This document shows, piece after piece, positions 37,421 to 50,948 of a stretch of 64,000 nucleotides of DNA (within the stretch, counting starts at the first letter, position 1; each line of letters starts with the position of its first letter). Source of the DNA: Chroicocephalus ridibundus. Its lineage: Eukaryota > Chordata > Aves > Charadriiformes > Laridae. A program made the translations under genes and the position numbers. The stretch lies in assembly GCF_963924245.1 (NCBI RefSeq), contig NC_086297.1, forward strand, positions 6,470,437 through 6,534,436, written 5' to 3'. The notes under the pieces are model-generated. The model was given only the letters and a program-made list of their open reading frames with translations. It was not told the DNA's origin and made no database searches.

Positions 37421-39480
37421 AGTTCAGTTATTTGTTCCTTGAACTAAAATTCTGGGGCAGATCTCCATCTGGCACTATTTGGCACAATTCCCTACTTAGC
37501 CCTTTACATGTGAGAAGCTGGGTGTCTGCATTTGCTTTGAGGGATAAAAGAGAATTCTCATGCAGGCTGCATGAGCTCCCCACAGCTTTTACACAATTCT
37601 CTTACGTGAATTCTCTCACTAATTTTATTTGGATAATATATATTTTTCATTTCCTGTTTCAAGGTCTACATCTGTGAACATTAACACATCCCAGTAGCTT
37701 ACTCACTCCATTAATCAAGTGCTAAAATTGCGCTGGTTAATTTATGCCAATATTTATACAGTAATTATCTACAGTTCTTGCATCATAAGATTTTACCAAT
37801 CCTAAGCAGCATTCTTTCGAAAATAGATGGAAGAGCTCAGGGTTTACCACTGTGACTCAGCCTTCTCCCGAAGAAAGCACAGCACCGTAAGGGTCCATCA
37901 GACAAGGTCCCCATTTTTTGAAGGAATGTTAGCGCAACTGGTGCTTGCACGTGGGCAGTGGAAAGCAGGATAGGTGTTTCCCTACACACAGCAGTCATTA
38001 ACATTCCTTTAGAAAACCACAGCTGGACTTTCAGCCTCCCCCAGTTTGGGGAAATACAGATACACATTTGAATTCCACAATTAAGACACTGGCTAATGGC
38101 AACTTATTTCTGCTGATTTCCACCCCACCTGCCTTGCAAATGAGACAGAGGAGCAATAATTATAGAAAAACAGAGAAGAAAGGGTACGGAAAAATCTCTA
38201 AATATCAACCTGCTCATCTAGGTACCTTTTTGTTTGCACAGACTTACACAATTGCAATAAATACCATGAGAAATGAGTACTTTAAGGAAAAATATATCAA
38301 AGTATTATCAAATTTATGTGTTGAAAATCACTATTCAATTAGAAACATTTTACTTTAAAGGTTACCAAAGAAGAAGGTGCAACAGCCTAGCTGTACACCT
38401 TTCCTTTCATTGTAGCGTTATGTGAACCTATTGCTTAAGGATAACAATGCCAATATCCAGGTGTCATTTAGAATAAATCCTGACGGCAATGCTCTGAGTG
38501 TGTTTAAATCACTGCTTTTTCAAGCTGCCTGATGATATTAATATAATAAATCAGCCTTACAACCTGAAGTAGTGTAAATCAGGACATCCACTACTTTTTC
38601 TTACCTTGCTGTATCTAGATTTGGAGAATAGTTCTCCAGAGATTTTAACTGTAATTAATGCCTTCTCTTCTTCCCTGACCACTTCTTCTGTTGGAAATCA
38701 GCCTTGCTGGAGCTTACCTCAGAGATTCAAGCCCAAAAGCTCTCCAAATCTCTACTAAAACCATATATACTTCTCAGCAGTAAGATTTCTCACTCCAGAA
38801 AGCCAGAGCTTTAGTTTCTCACATGTCATGATTTAATCATTTCCATTGTACTAGAAAATATGTAAGCTGCTTCAAGGTTTTCCAGACAGGATACAGATCA
38901 ATATATTACATATTTTCCTCATTTACTACTTTCATGCTAGATTGTGAGCCTAATTGATGATAAAGTGAGAACGATAGTTCCACTAAAATCAATGCATCTT
39001 CTTGCAAAAAGCATTCACTGACACGGATAATGTATTCAGAGTCAGGGTCTGCGCTAGGAATACATGCTTCCACCCGCGGCCCCAGGGTCACTCTGCTAAC
39101 CCTCTGTTAGTGTTAATCAGGACCAAATGGCAAACTCTTAGGTTTTTGAGGTCACAAATTGTTCCAGTTTGAGGGTTTGGTTTGTTGGGGTTTTTTTAAT
39201 GCCAGAGTGTTTCTACCACTACATTTATGCATGTGAAAGACTTAAAAGCCTAGCAAACCAGGCAAGATGGAGAATGCAAAAGAGGCTGCGTGCAATAGCT
39301 TTTTCTTTTGGGCAGCACACCTTCGTCTGGAAGAGGTTCCTGTTCGTGGTTTAAGAAGGCTAGAGGCCTAAGTGCAGTTTTCAAAATCAATTAACATATT
39401 TAGAGCCCAAATATCAATGCAGTTCAAGTTTTCCTAGCAGATGAATTAATTTGGTGAATGGAAATTCAAGTCCTGGGGCC
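37421..39480. other. gene-free AT-rich DNA with possible old-repeat scraps
   Basis: No supported gene. GTGTAAATCAGGA near 38574 and CACTAAAATCAATG near 38981 recall old amniote repeats, but they are too short to delimit. Confidence 0.4.
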
Positions 39481-39484
39481 GAGG

Positions 39485-39502
39485 TGGGGGCGGGGGGGGG
39501 TG
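39485..39502. repeat. G-rich tract
   Basis: GGGGG-C-GGGGGGGG-T-GG near 39486-39502. It provides three GGG blocks plus one GG, so it is a marginal quadruplex candidate. Confidence 0.6.
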
Positions 39503-42500
39503 GTATCTACGCGTGGAGATAGAAAGTCATTAAGAATAATGCAAAAAGTAAAAACTTGTTTTTAACACAATTTCCTGAAATGGGAATGCACTGTTCCTTT
39601 TCTGTGACCTGAAGGTAGACTACAATAATTCTGTTTTCTCAAGCTATGACATATTTGAGATATTCTTATTTTTTCATTTGTTATATTACATTTCCAAAAT
39701 ATGCAATACCCTGAAGTTTGTCTACATCTAGATTTTACACAGAGCATTTTACGAAAACCTCTAAATTAAGTAAACCCTTAATTTACTCTTAAGGACTTCC
39801 TTAACAACTGGAGTTTTAAGCAGTACCTTTAATTCCAAAATTAAAACTGGTCTGGAAATGTGCAGAAAAGCTTTTAACGTTTAAATTAATTATTTTCAGA
39901 AGACGAAATTAAAAAAAGGACAACACTATTTCCAATTATCCTTTTAACTTATAAAAGGTCAGGAGAGTAACCAAGTTTACAATTAGTTTAAAAAAAATGA
40001 TATTTCACAGCTTCAGGATTGATTTCAGAATTTAGTCAGAAAACCTTATTCTTGTAGGTACTTCCAGAACAACTGCTGAAACCGTAACACAATTTTTGAT
40101 AGTTTGATCAATACTAGTTTAAGCAGCGATAAAACTTGCTTTGCACCAAAAGTCAATTTTGTACACAAAAGGGTGAGCTCAGGAGTTTTCTAAATAATTT
40201 TTGCTATAATAAAAGTGTTTTGCTCTGCCACTTCAGGACAGATCGATTGTCAGACATATGCCATCTGTCTCTGTGAAAATTGGGACAGAAAATATATATA
40301 AACCTACATACTAAGGTTTAAACAATAATCAAATGAAACTTGCAATAAAACAGATTGAGCACTTTATAACAGAATTATATTTAAACTTTTTTACTTAATA
40401 TTTTACTTAAATCAGAACAGTCTGTCTGTCTCTTTTGGATGGTTTCTATTCCTTGCAAGACTGCTCGTCTAAAGCAAGTCTAAAGTTTCCAGTGTATGAT
40501 GGAATCTAATATAAGAGGGATATGTTCTGCACAAAAGGAAGACATTTGCTTCTTTATCCCCAAGAAGGTGTGCACCTTCTCGATAAAAGTCACAAGTTGC
40601 AGAAGTTTTAAACAATGCGCAGAATTTCAGACAGATAGCAGAGCCACGTTTCACATTACAAATGAACTTTCCCAGCCGTACACACGTTTCCAGGAAGAAA
40701 ACTCAGGATACAAGCATTTGTACCAACTGCATTCAGAGGAAACTCTTTTCCTTATTCCCAAGGCAGAAGTAAGTTTCTCTGTGAAAAATTAATCTATTTA
40801 AGTCTATAGTACAGTGCTGTTAACATGCAAGGTTTCATATGAAGTGTAAGACAGGTCCCTCAGCAATTATTAAGGTACATCACAACGTTATTCTAAATGA
40901 TATGAATTATTCTTGTAGTTTCAAATGCCAGAGAAATTCTCCTCCTCCTGCCTTTCCTGCCAGATTTCACATGGGGACACGGTCTGTTGTTTCAAGGGTC
41001 ACCTGAAGCAGAACCTGAATCACAAAGAAACATCTGCTCCATACAACTGGAGTCCTCCTCACCTTTGTCTTGAAACCCATTCCCACAATGCGTAAGTCTT
41101 TGGAAGAGCTGTAGTAAGAATTCTTTACAGTGGAGGACAGAGTCCTTCAGCATTTATATTTCCTATTTAGGTGTTCAGTTCCTCTTGTTTTGCATTTTAT
41201 TTTGCGTTTTGACCCCAAAACATGGACCTTGTCAGGTTAGAGGCAGAGTTACCTCAAAAGGCAGCAATTCTTAAACATAGCACAGAAGATACAATTCCAC
41301 ATTCCACAATGAATTAATGGGACAATTGTTTGAGGAAGGTGAGAAGAATTAGGCTTGTTGCTAATAAAAGATTGTTCTGGATGAGAGAAGTTATTACAAA
41401 TATTACTAACACTGTAAAATCTGCACGGTGTTAGCATCATCTGTGGAGAGGTGAATAGGAATGACATTATTACCTCAATCCCCAAATAGATCCCACATTA
41501 TCATCCACTGGGATTCTACCCAGCCCATATTTTCTGTCTCCGTGAATTCTGTGTTTTAAACCCAGTAGGATGTGCTCTACGGACAGTTTGCATTCTCTGT
41601 TCTATTTCTTTACCAAAATAAGTTGCACAAATACCTGCTGATCTTATGTTCCTTCAGTATTACATTACAAAGTGACTTCTCAGGGGGCTGCAAAATATGT
41701 TTTTAACTCTCAACCACAGACAGCAGAAAATTAAGCTACCTGATGTCTCTTTGTACATACCGTGTTAGTCAATATACTTACTAACTTCAGAGAGGGCCAA
41801 AACAAATAGACACAAGTTTTAAAAGTGAGAAGGAAATCTTCCACAGCCTGGTTGTTTGTAATACATCATATAGGAACAACATACTTCCCCTGCTTCACGC
41901 TGTTATCCTGCCTCTCTCTCATCTGCCGATATATTAGGCCAAAATCAAGAACCGATTTCTCTCTCAGCAAGAACAAGCTGTTCCTTCCAATAAGCTTTTA
42001 TTTTGATTTCTAGAGAAACAAGTTCCACACCAGGACTCCAGCATCTTCGTAATTAGAAGAGTTTTCTGTGCATTCAAGACTTAAGTCAGCAGAACAACAT
42101 TCTCCTTCATTTTATGAACAACTTAAATGTAAATATTTGATCTAGAGAGAAGCCTGTTATTTCACCCATGAAGGCTACACCTTGATCACAGAATAGAAAA
42201 TGGGATAGCCAAAAGCCTAAATAACAAGCAAAGATGATTTTTAAATCTCTGAAATTTTTTTCCTACACATCCACATCTTAGGTGAGACATCTGTACTGCT
42301 TGCTGATATACCCCTAATTCCTGGATTACGAATAACGTTGGCTGCAGAAAGTTTTGAAGCCGTTTTATACAGTCCTGTTTTATCTCCCAGTAGAAAGAAT
42401 AAACATGTCCCAGATCTCCATAACCCGACAGGAAGCTTGCCAGAAATTAGCGCACCAATTTTGAAAAATGAAGAAACTTCAGGGAAGAAAGGATGCTGTC

Positions 42501-43650
42501 TTTCTCAATTTAAGGCTAAACCAAAAATATCTGTTTCTGGCTGGACACAGAAAACGTGTCTGCCACATGTAAATCCTTAGGCAGAAAAACAACTGTTTGA
42601 AGAACTGGCTGTCGATTACAACCAGGAGTTGGGGTGTTGGTATTTTATCCAAATTTGAATTTCCATCATTGTTGCTTTTTGTTTCTAAAACTACTGCTTG
42701 CACCAAGTCAAGCTATAATTGTGTCATAATTGTCTCAAATACAACATGCACTATACAAGGTTTAAAGCATCTTTTTACCATCTTTACAAGTTTCCCAAAA
42801 AGTATTAGCTGATCATTATATGTCTGTGAAAAGAACAAGCATAAACATCTTGGATTACTGCTGTATCACAATTAACACCAGGTCACATCTACCTGGACGC
42901 TCTGTGTTATCCCGCAGCCATAAACCCAACTTCACCTGGTTTATAGCTGCTTTGTGACCGTTGAGCAGCTGAAACCTATCAGTGATTCCGGCTGAAGAAA
43001 ATAATGTTAATGAAGTGGAATTATCCTTTTGATATGAGGTGTCAAATCATAGTTTCTCTGCTGTGGGATTTAGGGCCTGATCCCAAGGCCACCGAACACA
43101 GCGACTCGTACTTGGCACCAAAGGGAGCAGGTGCTTATCGTGAGCAGACTCTTAAGCAGAGTCTTTCCCCGCCACACACAGTTTGGGGCTTAGATCAGGC
43201 TTAAGCAAAGATATTTTAAATGGTTCATTCCCCTTTCTCTCCTCGTTTGGAGCAATTCATAAGCTTTGAATCTTTTCTAGTGACATTCCTCTCGCTGGAG
43301 AAGAAGTCGGGTGGCCGCAGTCCCAATGCCAGTGCTCTGTCTCTGAGCGTAATCACATCCTGAGAGTCAGCGAGGTGCTTACTGTGACAGAGAGGGTGGG
43401 GAAAGATAACTTGTTAAATTACTAAGATTAGAATGTCACTATTACTTTGTGTCTAACCCTTTTGAAAAAAATTATATAGTTTGATTTGTAAGAAAGAGAA
43501 TTTCTATCTCTAGCTTTAGATTTAGTTTCCTATTTTTATGCATTTACATGAGATGTAAATCTAGCATATTCAAAATGACTGGTGCTACACAGATGATGAA
43601 AGGAATGCATCAAATAAGTTTGAGCTTCACTTCCTGAAGTCAAAGAATTG
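39503..43650. other. gene-free AT-rich DNA
   Basis: No supported gene or mobile element. GGGCCTGATCCCAA near 43071 resembles the end of an old amniote repeat but lacks the rest of the element. Confidence 0.45.
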
Positions 43651-43660
43651 CTGTTATGGA

Positions 43661-43700
43661 AAGAAAAAGGAAAGAAAGAAAGAAAGAAAGAAAGAAAAAA
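43661..43700. repeat. (AAAG)n microsatellite
   Basis: About six and a half AAAG units at 43671-43696 within a longer all-purine tract from 43661 to 43700. Confidence 0.92.
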
Positions 43701-45366
43701 CCCACTTCTTCCTTTTATCCCATAGTATTCACAAGGAAATTGAACGACAGGATTGTACAAGGTCAGTATGCATCAGTTCATCAGAAATTTTTAGAAATGA
43801 AGGGACGGAGAAACCAGCTCATTCACTTCTGACAGCTTTTTTTTCTGACAGATTCTTTAAGGTGTCAGTGAAACCAAGGCTATACCATTTGCCAGCTGGA
43901 ATCTGGACCTGGTGTGAAGCTGTCGTAATACTTCAGACATTTGAGATCTCGTATGTTGTCCACCCATTCTGGGAAAACTGAAGCTGAGTTTGTACTGCTG
44001 ATGGGGAACGTTGACATGACAAACAGTTCTTGCAAGGGGTAGCAGCATAGAGGGGATACGTAGATAGCCCAGGACCCCCGCACACTCCAAACTAGTCCTT
44101 AACCAAGCTAGTGACAATCTGGGCTTCTTTAAGGGTGGTATCTACAAGCACAAATCATGTTCAAGGCTCGTGGCAAGTATGTAGGACTTCGGTTCCACTT
44201 GGTAACTGTATGAAGAGGTAGGTGATAAACATGGATAACCCTTGACCGAATTATTTGGTAAAGTACTGCTTATGTTTGGAGTAAAAAAGAAGTGATTTCA
44301 CAAAACCTGGAGCGTCTTATTTATAACATTGCGTATTTCTTACAGGATATTTTCCCCTGCTAGTAGAAGGCCTAATATTATAAAAGAAACATCCCCTTTT
44401 CATTCAAGACAATGCAAAAAGCTGTAGGAGCTTCCTTTTAAGCTATTTAAAGCAAGGTTCATTTGCAAGGTGAAAAGCTGCATACTTTATTTTAAAAAGC
44501 AACAACGAGTGATTATGCCAGAATATTTTTGTATCTTTCAGAATAACACTTCCTTCGAAGTCTCAAAACCAGATAAAAACATATAAACAATTAAAAAAAA
44601 CTCTTTAGATAAGAGCAAAGGTTGGAACATTGATTTTCATTTGCTTTGCAGACAGTTCAGCCATTTTCTTTGTGCAAGTTCTAGAAAATGAAAATTCTCC
44701 ACTTGCTCACACAAGCAGCAGGGATTTATATTGCTTAGTACCAGTACGCACAACTGCAGAAGTAAGAGGTGATTTAGAAAAACTTCCATTAGAGCAAGCA
44801 CTTTTCTTTCAGACTACAATTCCATACAGAACTGTGTTGTTTTTAAAAGAACAAACAAAAACTGTAAATATTGCCTGTAAACTAATATTGCAAGGCATAC
44901 ATATGAACAATTAAAAAACAGCAGCAGCTGTCTGCTGACTGATCTTCATGGATTATTTAGTTGACCCTTAGCAATGACAGGCCCTGAAAGGCAACAGGAG
45001 CATGAATTGTCAGGTGGCAGATGAAATAACAAAAAGCAATATAGCAAACGGAAAACTTGGAGATCAACTGACTGAAGAATTTACTGTTTCTCGTTTCAAC
45101 TGTTTTTTCCTCTTGAGTTCTCTAATGGAGTGAAAGATCACATAGGTATCAACATCTCAAAAGTAAGAAAAAATAAAATCAGAGAACAGTAATTCCGGCA
45201 AATCATCCTGAATGAATATTGATTGCAGATTGCTAACTCTCCACACAAACCCCCTGCACACCCGAGTAACAGCTATTCAGTAGCTGCCAAATAATGCAAC
45301 GAAAAAAACACAGAAATGTAAAGCAGGATTTAGGACGTGCTGCCTATAAACACAGACATATAGTTT
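43701..45366. other. gene-free AT-rich DNA
   Basis: No supported gene or recognised repeat. Confidence 0.5.
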
Positions 45367-45368
45367 TA

Positions 45369-45394
45369 TTTATATATATATATCTCTCTCTCTC
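45369..45394. repeat. compound (TA)n(TC)n microsatellite
   Basis: TA units switch to TC units and end in AACAGG. The pyrimidine run plus CAG imitates a splice acceptor. Confidence 0.9.
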
Positions 45395-48300
45395 AACAGG
45401 AAGTAGAGCTCTTGCCTCTAGAAGTTCTCAATCTGGTACCTTTTTAACAGGCTAAAGATACATTTCAAATTTAAAGAAAATGAAGATTCTTACAAAGCTT
45501 TCAAGGCAGTAAGAGTGCACCTCTAAACTGGACTAACTGTGAAAAGACAAGGGAATATTGCTAGCATCAATATCGCTATAGTTTGGTACTGTGAAACCTC
45601 TGTGCTTTGGAAAAATACCTAAAGCCTCCAAAAAACATGAGTAGTAACATATGTGTCCACAAACAATTTTTTTTGAGATAGCTGCATTTGCTAGTAAGGC
45701 AGTCATCAGAATTGAGCTCTTCAGTGTGTCTGAGTCACACATAAAGGAAAATAAAAACTTCATAAAAAACTATTTAGATCCGTTTAAAAAAAAACAAAAC
45801 TAAAATAAAAGTCTGTGCCAAAAATGTATTAAACTAAAAGGACCACTCCACACCCACAGGCTTTCTTTTCCATTGTATTCTACTTGCAATTTCCCTCATA
45901 CACTTCAACCAGGCTTTCTTTTACCTCTACAGATGATACACTTTGCTCTGTTTTTCTTTTAACGCCACTTATATGCATAAGACGAACTGGTCTATTGCTC
46001 AGTGATATTTCTGTTAACAGAAAGGAAAAAAGCTTTGTAAATAATATTTATTCTAACCCTGGGCTTTCAGATAAGCGGCGAGTTCCTCACAGCAGAAGCA
46101 GCATGTCCTTAACCTGCTCCGTAGAATCAGATACGGGAGGCTCTTTTCTTGCCACAGCAAGCTGGCCCCTTTGTTGTGCCAGCTTTATTTTCCCAGGTAT
46201 CATCTGCCTCCACAGATGTGCACCATCAAGATCAGAACGACCAAAAGCAATATTTCTATATAATTAAACATTTTTATGTAGTAAAGTAGGTATGGTACGA
46301 AAGCCATTAAATGTCTCCCGTCAGGATCTCAGCAGCCATCAAACTCAATATGGTGTTCTTAGGAAGCCTGGATTCGGGACTTACGTGTAACGGTGATGGG
46401 TGCTATAGAAAAACATAAGAACCACTAGCAGGGGATTTAGATATAATAGTTACATCTTGCATCTGTGAATGCTTTTGTGATCAGCTGAGGGAATGCCACC
46501 CACAGAGAAGTCCATAAAAATTGAACATTTCACTAATGATGTTTATATGTATTTTTTGTGTACAACTTAAAAAAAGAACAGTTTTATGCACTTTAATTAG
46601 GGATGATGTATTAGAGTAAGTAAAGAAAGAAAAAAAAGGAAATCAATGAATTGGGTGAAGGAATAATTTATATATTCAATTGAATGTACTTGCATTCCAG
46701 CAATGTGTTTGAATGGACAGTTTCAGCAATGAATTCAGAACACTATCAATTTTTTCATCACTAGCATCCTTTCATGACTTAAGACACCAGCATACCCCTA
46801 GAATGAAACAAAGAACATTTTTCTTTACTACTCTCAATGAATCCTACTCAGTTTTGTTCCTTAGGGTGACAAGTGAGGTTATGGTGGCAGATACGCATCT
46901 TTGTTTCAAGCGGATACATTCAGGTGTTAATGTATGTGATAAAGCTGTATTTTGAAGCGCAGAAATTCATACTTTCTACCTAGCAATTGTCTTTGCTGGG
47001 GTTTAGTTCTTTCTCCCCAAAGTACAAGAAGAAAAATAACTATGAAAATATGAATTCCCCGGAAAGGATAATGATACTTCAGTCAAATTAACTTCTGGTA
47101 TTTACAAAATTTCAAACACAGTTATTCCTAGCTATGCACAAGTTAAACACATAAAAAGGAAAGCCAGGAGTTGTGTTATATGCCACAAATAGTACAGTAG
47201 AACTATAGGAATGTCACCTTCTGCTATCAAGATACAATTTTCCTGATGGAAAAATACTACACTCTAAAAGTCTAAGGTGGGGAGAAACAGCAGGGTAGAA
47301 CACAAAAAGAAAAAAACATAAAACAAAACAACTGGAAGGAAGAGAGACAACATAATGAAATACCATCTCTTTTCCTGACATAGAAGCAAAAGTAACCAGA
47401 AGTAGGATAAAACTAATTTCCAAAGCTATTTTTTCTGAAGAAAATTTTCTTTTTAAATTAATCACATTGTTGTAGAATTGTCTCTGTCCTCATAAAACTA
47501 TTTAGGATTTTTCAAAACGGAACCTTGTTAGGTATCTTTTTGACAGTCGCTTCCTTCCTTTTAAGAAAGAGTAGATGCAAACTTCATACTTTTCTTTCAG
47601 CCACACTTTAAAATTCTCTAGTGTCCCTGAATGTACGGATACGTCCAACTGTAAAAACCGAAAGAAGTCTTTTCAGAATAGAAAGATCCAAAGCTGATAA
47701 GCAAAAACCCCCAAAGTCTCAAAGAGAATACATGAAATACCACTAATTTGCAGCCAGAACTTGCATACAGAGGCTTTGATTATGGACTTTACTGTGTCAA
47801 AAATAGGTTTAATTGCTTAGTTGAACAGAAGGCAGAAGAGCTACTGAGGAATTGCAAAGCTAGAGTACAGCAAACAAAAGATATCATGCTTCTTAGTTTT
47901 ACAGAGTGAAAAGTACATTTGATGGGAAAATACTTCCTCGTTCAGGAGATCCCCACAGCTCCATTTTGTCACCCAATGACTCCATTGGTGCCAGCCTTGA
48001 TTCGGCTCTTGCAAACAGAGAAGGACAGAGACGTTTCCTGCCAGGACTCATTACTTCCTGGTATTCTATCCCCTTTTTACTACATACTTAACAGATATCA
48101 TCCCTTTTTGGAGCTTTATCTAGCTCACCATTTCACATTTAAAAAGCCTGCCAGTGATTTTAAAACATTGTTCTATCACTAAAGATAGCAGAGCAAAGCA
48201 CGCTCCATGCCTCATCCTGACAAGAGGCACAGCTTTACACGGGCTGCAAACACCCTCACTCTGCCTCTGGAAAAACAAATTAGTTGCATGGGCAATAGAT

Positions 48301-49020
48301 CATGAGTGGCTCATTTAGTGTTTACTTACAGTTTCCGTGCCCGCTAACACGCTTCGTGACCTGCTATTAACTCTTTACCTCACATCTGCTGTAGTGGCCA
48401 CTCTGCACTCAGGCAGGCAATTCTTTTTATTTTTTTAAGCTCTGTTCCCAGTGGCATTGATCCAGGGCAGGGGCTAGGGCCAGAGCCATGAACTGCTGTC
48501 ACGTTCCTGTCAAATCAGTAACATCTTTCTTACACGTAGCATAACTCCTTTCCATGCGGGAGCACTAAACTATCATACGCTTGTCTTCTCCTCCTCCAAG
48601 TTCTATCATCCATTTGACCAAATATATTCCCTGTTAATAAACTCATTTCCATTAGTAACAATTTCTAACCCACTTAAAAAAGGCCTCATCTTAAACTTCT
48701 TAAGTGTTGTCAAAGTTGTTCAACCACTATGGAAGTATCATGGCCCTAATTCAAACATAATCCTGCAACTGGAGTATCTGATACTACACCAGCTATAGGA
48801 CCAGCTCGCATTCTGTCCCCATCTTATCTTACTGGGCCAGGCACTTCACAAAGAAATTTAAAGCAGGATGGAGAATTTCAAGCCTCTAAACAATATAGAC
48901 AAGCAATGCCTAGAACTGTAGGATTTAAAAAAAAAAAAACAAAAACCCCAAACAACTAAAAAACTCTTTAAAAATTCAATTAATTTGTCAACTGAATTTT
49001 TAATCAACTCCATGACCTTC
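45395..49020. other. gene-free AT-rich DNA
   Basis: No supported gene. Frames at 45884-46267 (127 codons, plus) and 47906-48182 are unrecognised. A13 lies at 48927-48939. Confidence 0.5.
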
Positions 49021-49560
49021 TCAAGCAAAGCTCCTATGGAAGTCGACTGATCACATGACATCACGTTCTGAACGTCTACTGTTTTCATTGAGTTTGGCTG
49101 CTGATGGAGCCACCACAAAGGCAAGCCAGTAAGCATACTGACAAAGAGGGACATCTCCTTAGCTGGAGTCCTGAGACAACCCTGGTTGTCTCCCTTTCCT
49201 TGATGGGGAGTATTCGGCAGGACAAAGAAACCTTGTTGGGTGCGGACAATGAAACTGTGGTCTTGAACTGACTTTCCATGAAGACAGAAGCCAGCAACAA
49301 CTACTCCAGGAACTGATGTCCTAATGCCCCCTTATGTATCTTTACTAAAAAGGCATAAATAGTAACTTGCTACCTGCCGAAAATGAGCTTCTCTGCCAGA
49401 GCCGCCCTGCAGGAGCTCTCCACACACGCCCAACCCTGGCCCAATCCAGCCCTTTGAAGTGGGACTTTTTCCACCACCAATTAGTCCCACTCCTGGTGGT
49501 GGTTTAGTAAATGTCATACCACTAACGCCTCACATAATACATTTCTGGGCACGTGCACAG
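49021..49560. other. GC-richer, CpG-bearing block of unknown origin
   Basis: About ten CpGs fall in roughly 540 bases, against very few in the flanks. Three overlapping minus-strand open frames (98, 71 and 61 codons at 48858-49154, 49085-49300 and 49332-49517) cover it, none with a domain I know. A CATAAATAG TATA-like element lies at about 49354-49362. It could be an old LTR or ERV remnant, a promoter-like CpG remnant or a constrained element. I could not find matching termini or target-site duplications. Confidence 0.3.
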
Positions 49561-50910
49561 GAAGGGTTGATAAGTATATAGTATATATGTCATTCACTAG
49601 CTGGAGTTCTGTAATAACTTATAATATGCATACATTTGCTTTACCATTCTAATATATATATACTTGCTTTCCTAGCGCTGTTGTGACTTGTATCATGCAA
49701 ATATCTATCTATTTGTTTTTACTAATACTAGTTTTGTAGAAATTTGTAATGAAGTAATTCCTAGAAACCCACCCCTCCATGACCATGACTGCTACAGCTG
49801 GGCAGTAACCTAAATAAAAATCTAGGACTGTTGTAGACAGGAATTATCCAACAAGTAGAAAAAAAGGGTGGGGTTTTTTTTGGGTGTTTGGACACCTGGA
49901 ACATACTCCAAAACAATTACTTGTTGATCTGTACAAAAAAAACCCCAAACATTAGACTAGTCATTTACCTACAAACAATTTATTTTGGATTGGTGTGCCA
50001 AGTTAATCGTAAGTTAATATATTTATACAAAACCAAGAAAGGAAGTGAGGGGTCCAACTGCAAAAGAAAAAGCACGTTCCACCAGTTTTTTCTGTACATA
50101 TATTACTCTTTCACTGTCAATTGCATCTGAAAAGAAATATATCAGAGAAGAGTTGTCTAAACTTACTGAAGCAGCTAATTTTTATCTCAGTGATACATTC
50201 CCATAGGCCCATTGTGATGGAAGATAAGGTTACCAGGAAGACTGAGCTATACTATAGTAAAGATTAAAGAAATAAAAGATTAAAAAGCCTGCACAGAAAA
50301 ACTATTGGATAAGACCGCATAAAACTCCATACAACCTTTTTTTCCATAAAAGCAGAAATAGATTATTTGGAATTCTGTTTGATGCGGCCTTTTGAGGTGA
50401 CCGGCTATTTAATAAAGGCATATGTGAATGCAGACAGCAACAGGCTGTAGAGATACATCTGTTGACTATTTGCCAGTAAGAATGCACACAACAGAAAAGA
50501 ATAAAAAGCAAAAAGACTATAGATAACTGGAGGGATGAAGCTTGAATCAGCCACCAAAATGAAATAACGTAAACATGCCATTGGCTGTTTCTACTGTTTG
50601 CGACTCATAATCTCGCTCTTGGTTTACCCTCAGCATCTGACATGTCGGAACTCGGCAGGATCAATAAAACCTGATGTTCCCCCTTCACTGAAAGGCTTTA
50701 TCTCACCACGTACCGTTAGCAAACAAGTTTCAACTTGAGAAGCCCACCCATTAGCATGATAACAAATGAGAGAAAGCAAATATGTGTCACTGCAGCAGGT
50801 GTGATGCCCAATATTCTCAAGAAAGGATTGGAACTGAGCTTTATAATTTTGAGGACTCTGCATCATGTTACGATAGCTAAGCTGATTATTTTCAAGGTAA
50901 TAGACTAATC
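49561..50910. other. gene-free AT-rich DNA
   Basis: Contains short TA-dinucleotide runs near 49651-49662 and G/T-rich sequence near 49866-49885. No gene or repeat was recognised. Confidence 0.5.
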
Positions 50911-50912
50911 AA

Positions 50913-50948
50913 AATTCCATAATCAAGGAGTCATAATTCCATAATCAA
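50913..50948. repeat. 14-bp direct repeat, 22-bp period
   Basis: AATTCCATAATCAA occurs at 50913-50926 and again, identical, at 50935-50948. Confidence 0.8.

Noticed and set aside
39486..39502. G-rich tract considered as a full quadruplex
   Set aside because: Only three GGG blocks plus a GG, so it does not meet the four-block rule.
45381..45400. TC repeat plus AACAG resembling a splice acceptor
   Set aside because: Explained by the compound microsatellite, with no exon-like sequence following.
49150..49840. LTR-like stretch with a TATA-like CATAAATAG and a distant AATAAA
   Set aside because: The two signals are about 460 bases apart, there are no matching termini and no target-site duplication. 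Kept only as a composition anomaly.
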